From Blastocatellia bacterium (GTDB taxonomy: Bacteria > Acidobacteriota > Blastocatellia > Pyrinomonadales > Pyrinomonadaceae), in NCBI GenBank assembly GCA_003488005.1, contig DNND01000061.1, positions 48,192 through 64,247 of the forward strand: 16,056 nt of DNA, written 5' to 3'. Numbering within the stretch: the stretch's first letter is position 1; each line of letters starts with the position of its first letter. This document shows, one piece after another, positions 15,407-16,056 of this stretch. The position numbers and the translations under genes were made by a program. Under the pieces are notes generated by a model. That model was given only the letters and a program-made list of their open reading frames with translations. It was not told where the DNA came from and searched no databases.

Positions 15407-16056
15407 ATGCTCAGTAACTTATCGTCACGTATAAGAGCTTTTCGCGCGCGCGAAAGAAATCGCTGGCGGCGCCATTTTCCTGAGTGGCTTCAAGAGAATG
15501 CCGCCACGGTTCTTAAGAGCGCGAAGGGGGAACAGCACGTCGCCGAAGTTCTGTCTGGGCTGGTGGTACGTCTTACAGTCGTCCTTCCATCGCTCGACCG
15601 CGGTCCCACCGTTCTCGACGACCGGTCATTCGCGACCAGTCTTCAAAACACGCTGAGCTGGCTGTCATATCAGGAAGAAATAATCAGCAGCGAATCGAAG
15701 CTGCGAGCCTATTGCGACATCACGGCGTCGCTGGCCGTCTTCGATTTGCTGGTGCGGGAAATCGCGAGCGAGTTTTCACTTCCCGGCGCGGAGGGCGAAA
15801 TTGAGGTTACGCTTCGGCTCGCCGCTGCGGCAGGGAACTGGCGCGAACCGCTGGTCGCCGCTGGACGACGCCTGCTGTCGGCGGGCCGGTACGACGAGGC
15901 CGCTGATTGCGCACGACGCGCGCTAAACATAGTGACCGCGTGTCCCGTGTCGCAACGCCTGTTTATGGATGCGTTGCGCGAGCGAAGTCGCACCGGCGGT
16001 ACGATTGATCAGGTTGAGCAGAATGGCCTGGCCGACTTGAAAGGACGTTTTTGCCC
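15407..16056 (+). CDS. Start of a helical protein, possibly SPASM-domain containing (runs off the window)
   Basis: An open frame begins at ATG 15407 (MLSNLSSRIRAFRARERNRW) and stays open for 216 codons to the window edge. No clear Shine-Dalgarno precedes it; the frame is also open from a TTG at 15389. The visible part is charged and helical, with a TPR-like pair around LVAAGRRLLSAGRYDEAADCARRALNI. The last residues, DLKGRFCP, resemble the first cysteine of SPASM domains of radical-SAM-type or SPASM-only proteins ('L.g.fC..PF'). It lies 45 nt after the CmcI-like gene in the same direction and is probably part of the operon. That the frame is coding is well supported by length and codon pattern; the SPASM idea rests on only a few residues. 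Confidence 0.65.
   Translation, partial: MLSNLSSRIRAFRARERNRWRRHFPEWLQENAATVLKSAKGEQHVAEVLSGLVVRLTVVLPSLDRGPTVLDDRSFATSLQNTLSWLSYQEEIISSESKLRAYCDITASLAVFDLLVREIASEFSLPGAEGEIEVTLRLAAAAGNWREPLVAAGRRLLSAGRYDEAADCARRALNIVTACPVSQRLFMDALRERSRTGGTIDQVEQNGLADLKGRFC

Overview
The window looks like a chromosomal segment of a Gram-negative environmental bacterium, most likely an Acidobacteriota of the Blastocatellia/Pyrinomonadales type. This is inferred from moderately high GC, a secreted S8 peptidase ending in GIMLSD hexapeptides, degenerate 7-bp intergenic repeats, a leaderless GH144-like protein, and a Wzm/Wzt polysaccharide exporter with many methyltransferases. No rRNA, tRNA, insertion sequence or CRISPR array was seen, and taxonomy cannot be proven from the sequence alone.

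Left part (1-4535), all on the minus strand: a short NfeD-like membrane protein with a TTG or internal ATG start; a 133-bp array of a degenerate heptanucleotide repeat; an exported protein with a FlgO/CsgG-like N-terminal domain and TPRs; an inverted repeat; and a secreted subtilisin-like protease with an I9-like propeptide interrupted by a glycine-zipper-like insert and a C-terminal tail of eight GIMLSD repeats.

Middle part (4536-8068): a ~0.7-kb region with a candidate protease promoter and small hairpins; a plus-strand exported protein with a possible LolA/RseB-like fold; a convergent minus-strand GH144/'glycoamylase' family protein that starts at TTG and lacks a signal peptide; then ~0.6 kb without a convincing gene ahead of the glycan operon.

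Right part (8069-16056), all plus strand and tightly packed (6-nt gap, then overlaps of 13, 4 and 4 nt): ABC exporter permease (Wzm type); a 1013-residue fusion of a methyltransferase-like domain, a GT4 glycosyltransferase and a degenerate GT-A/GT2-like domain; ABC ATPase with a Wzt-type C-terminal cargo domain; a protein with two methyltransferase domains; a CmcI/RhmA-like O-methyltransferase; and the beginning of a further gene running off the window, whose last visible residues resemble the entrance of a SPASM domain. Together they suggest an ABC-transporter-dependent pathway that builds, methylates and exports a surface glycan. By analogy with known Wzt systems, a methylated non-reducing end may be the export signal. 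That is inference, as are the glycan structure and the order of reactions.
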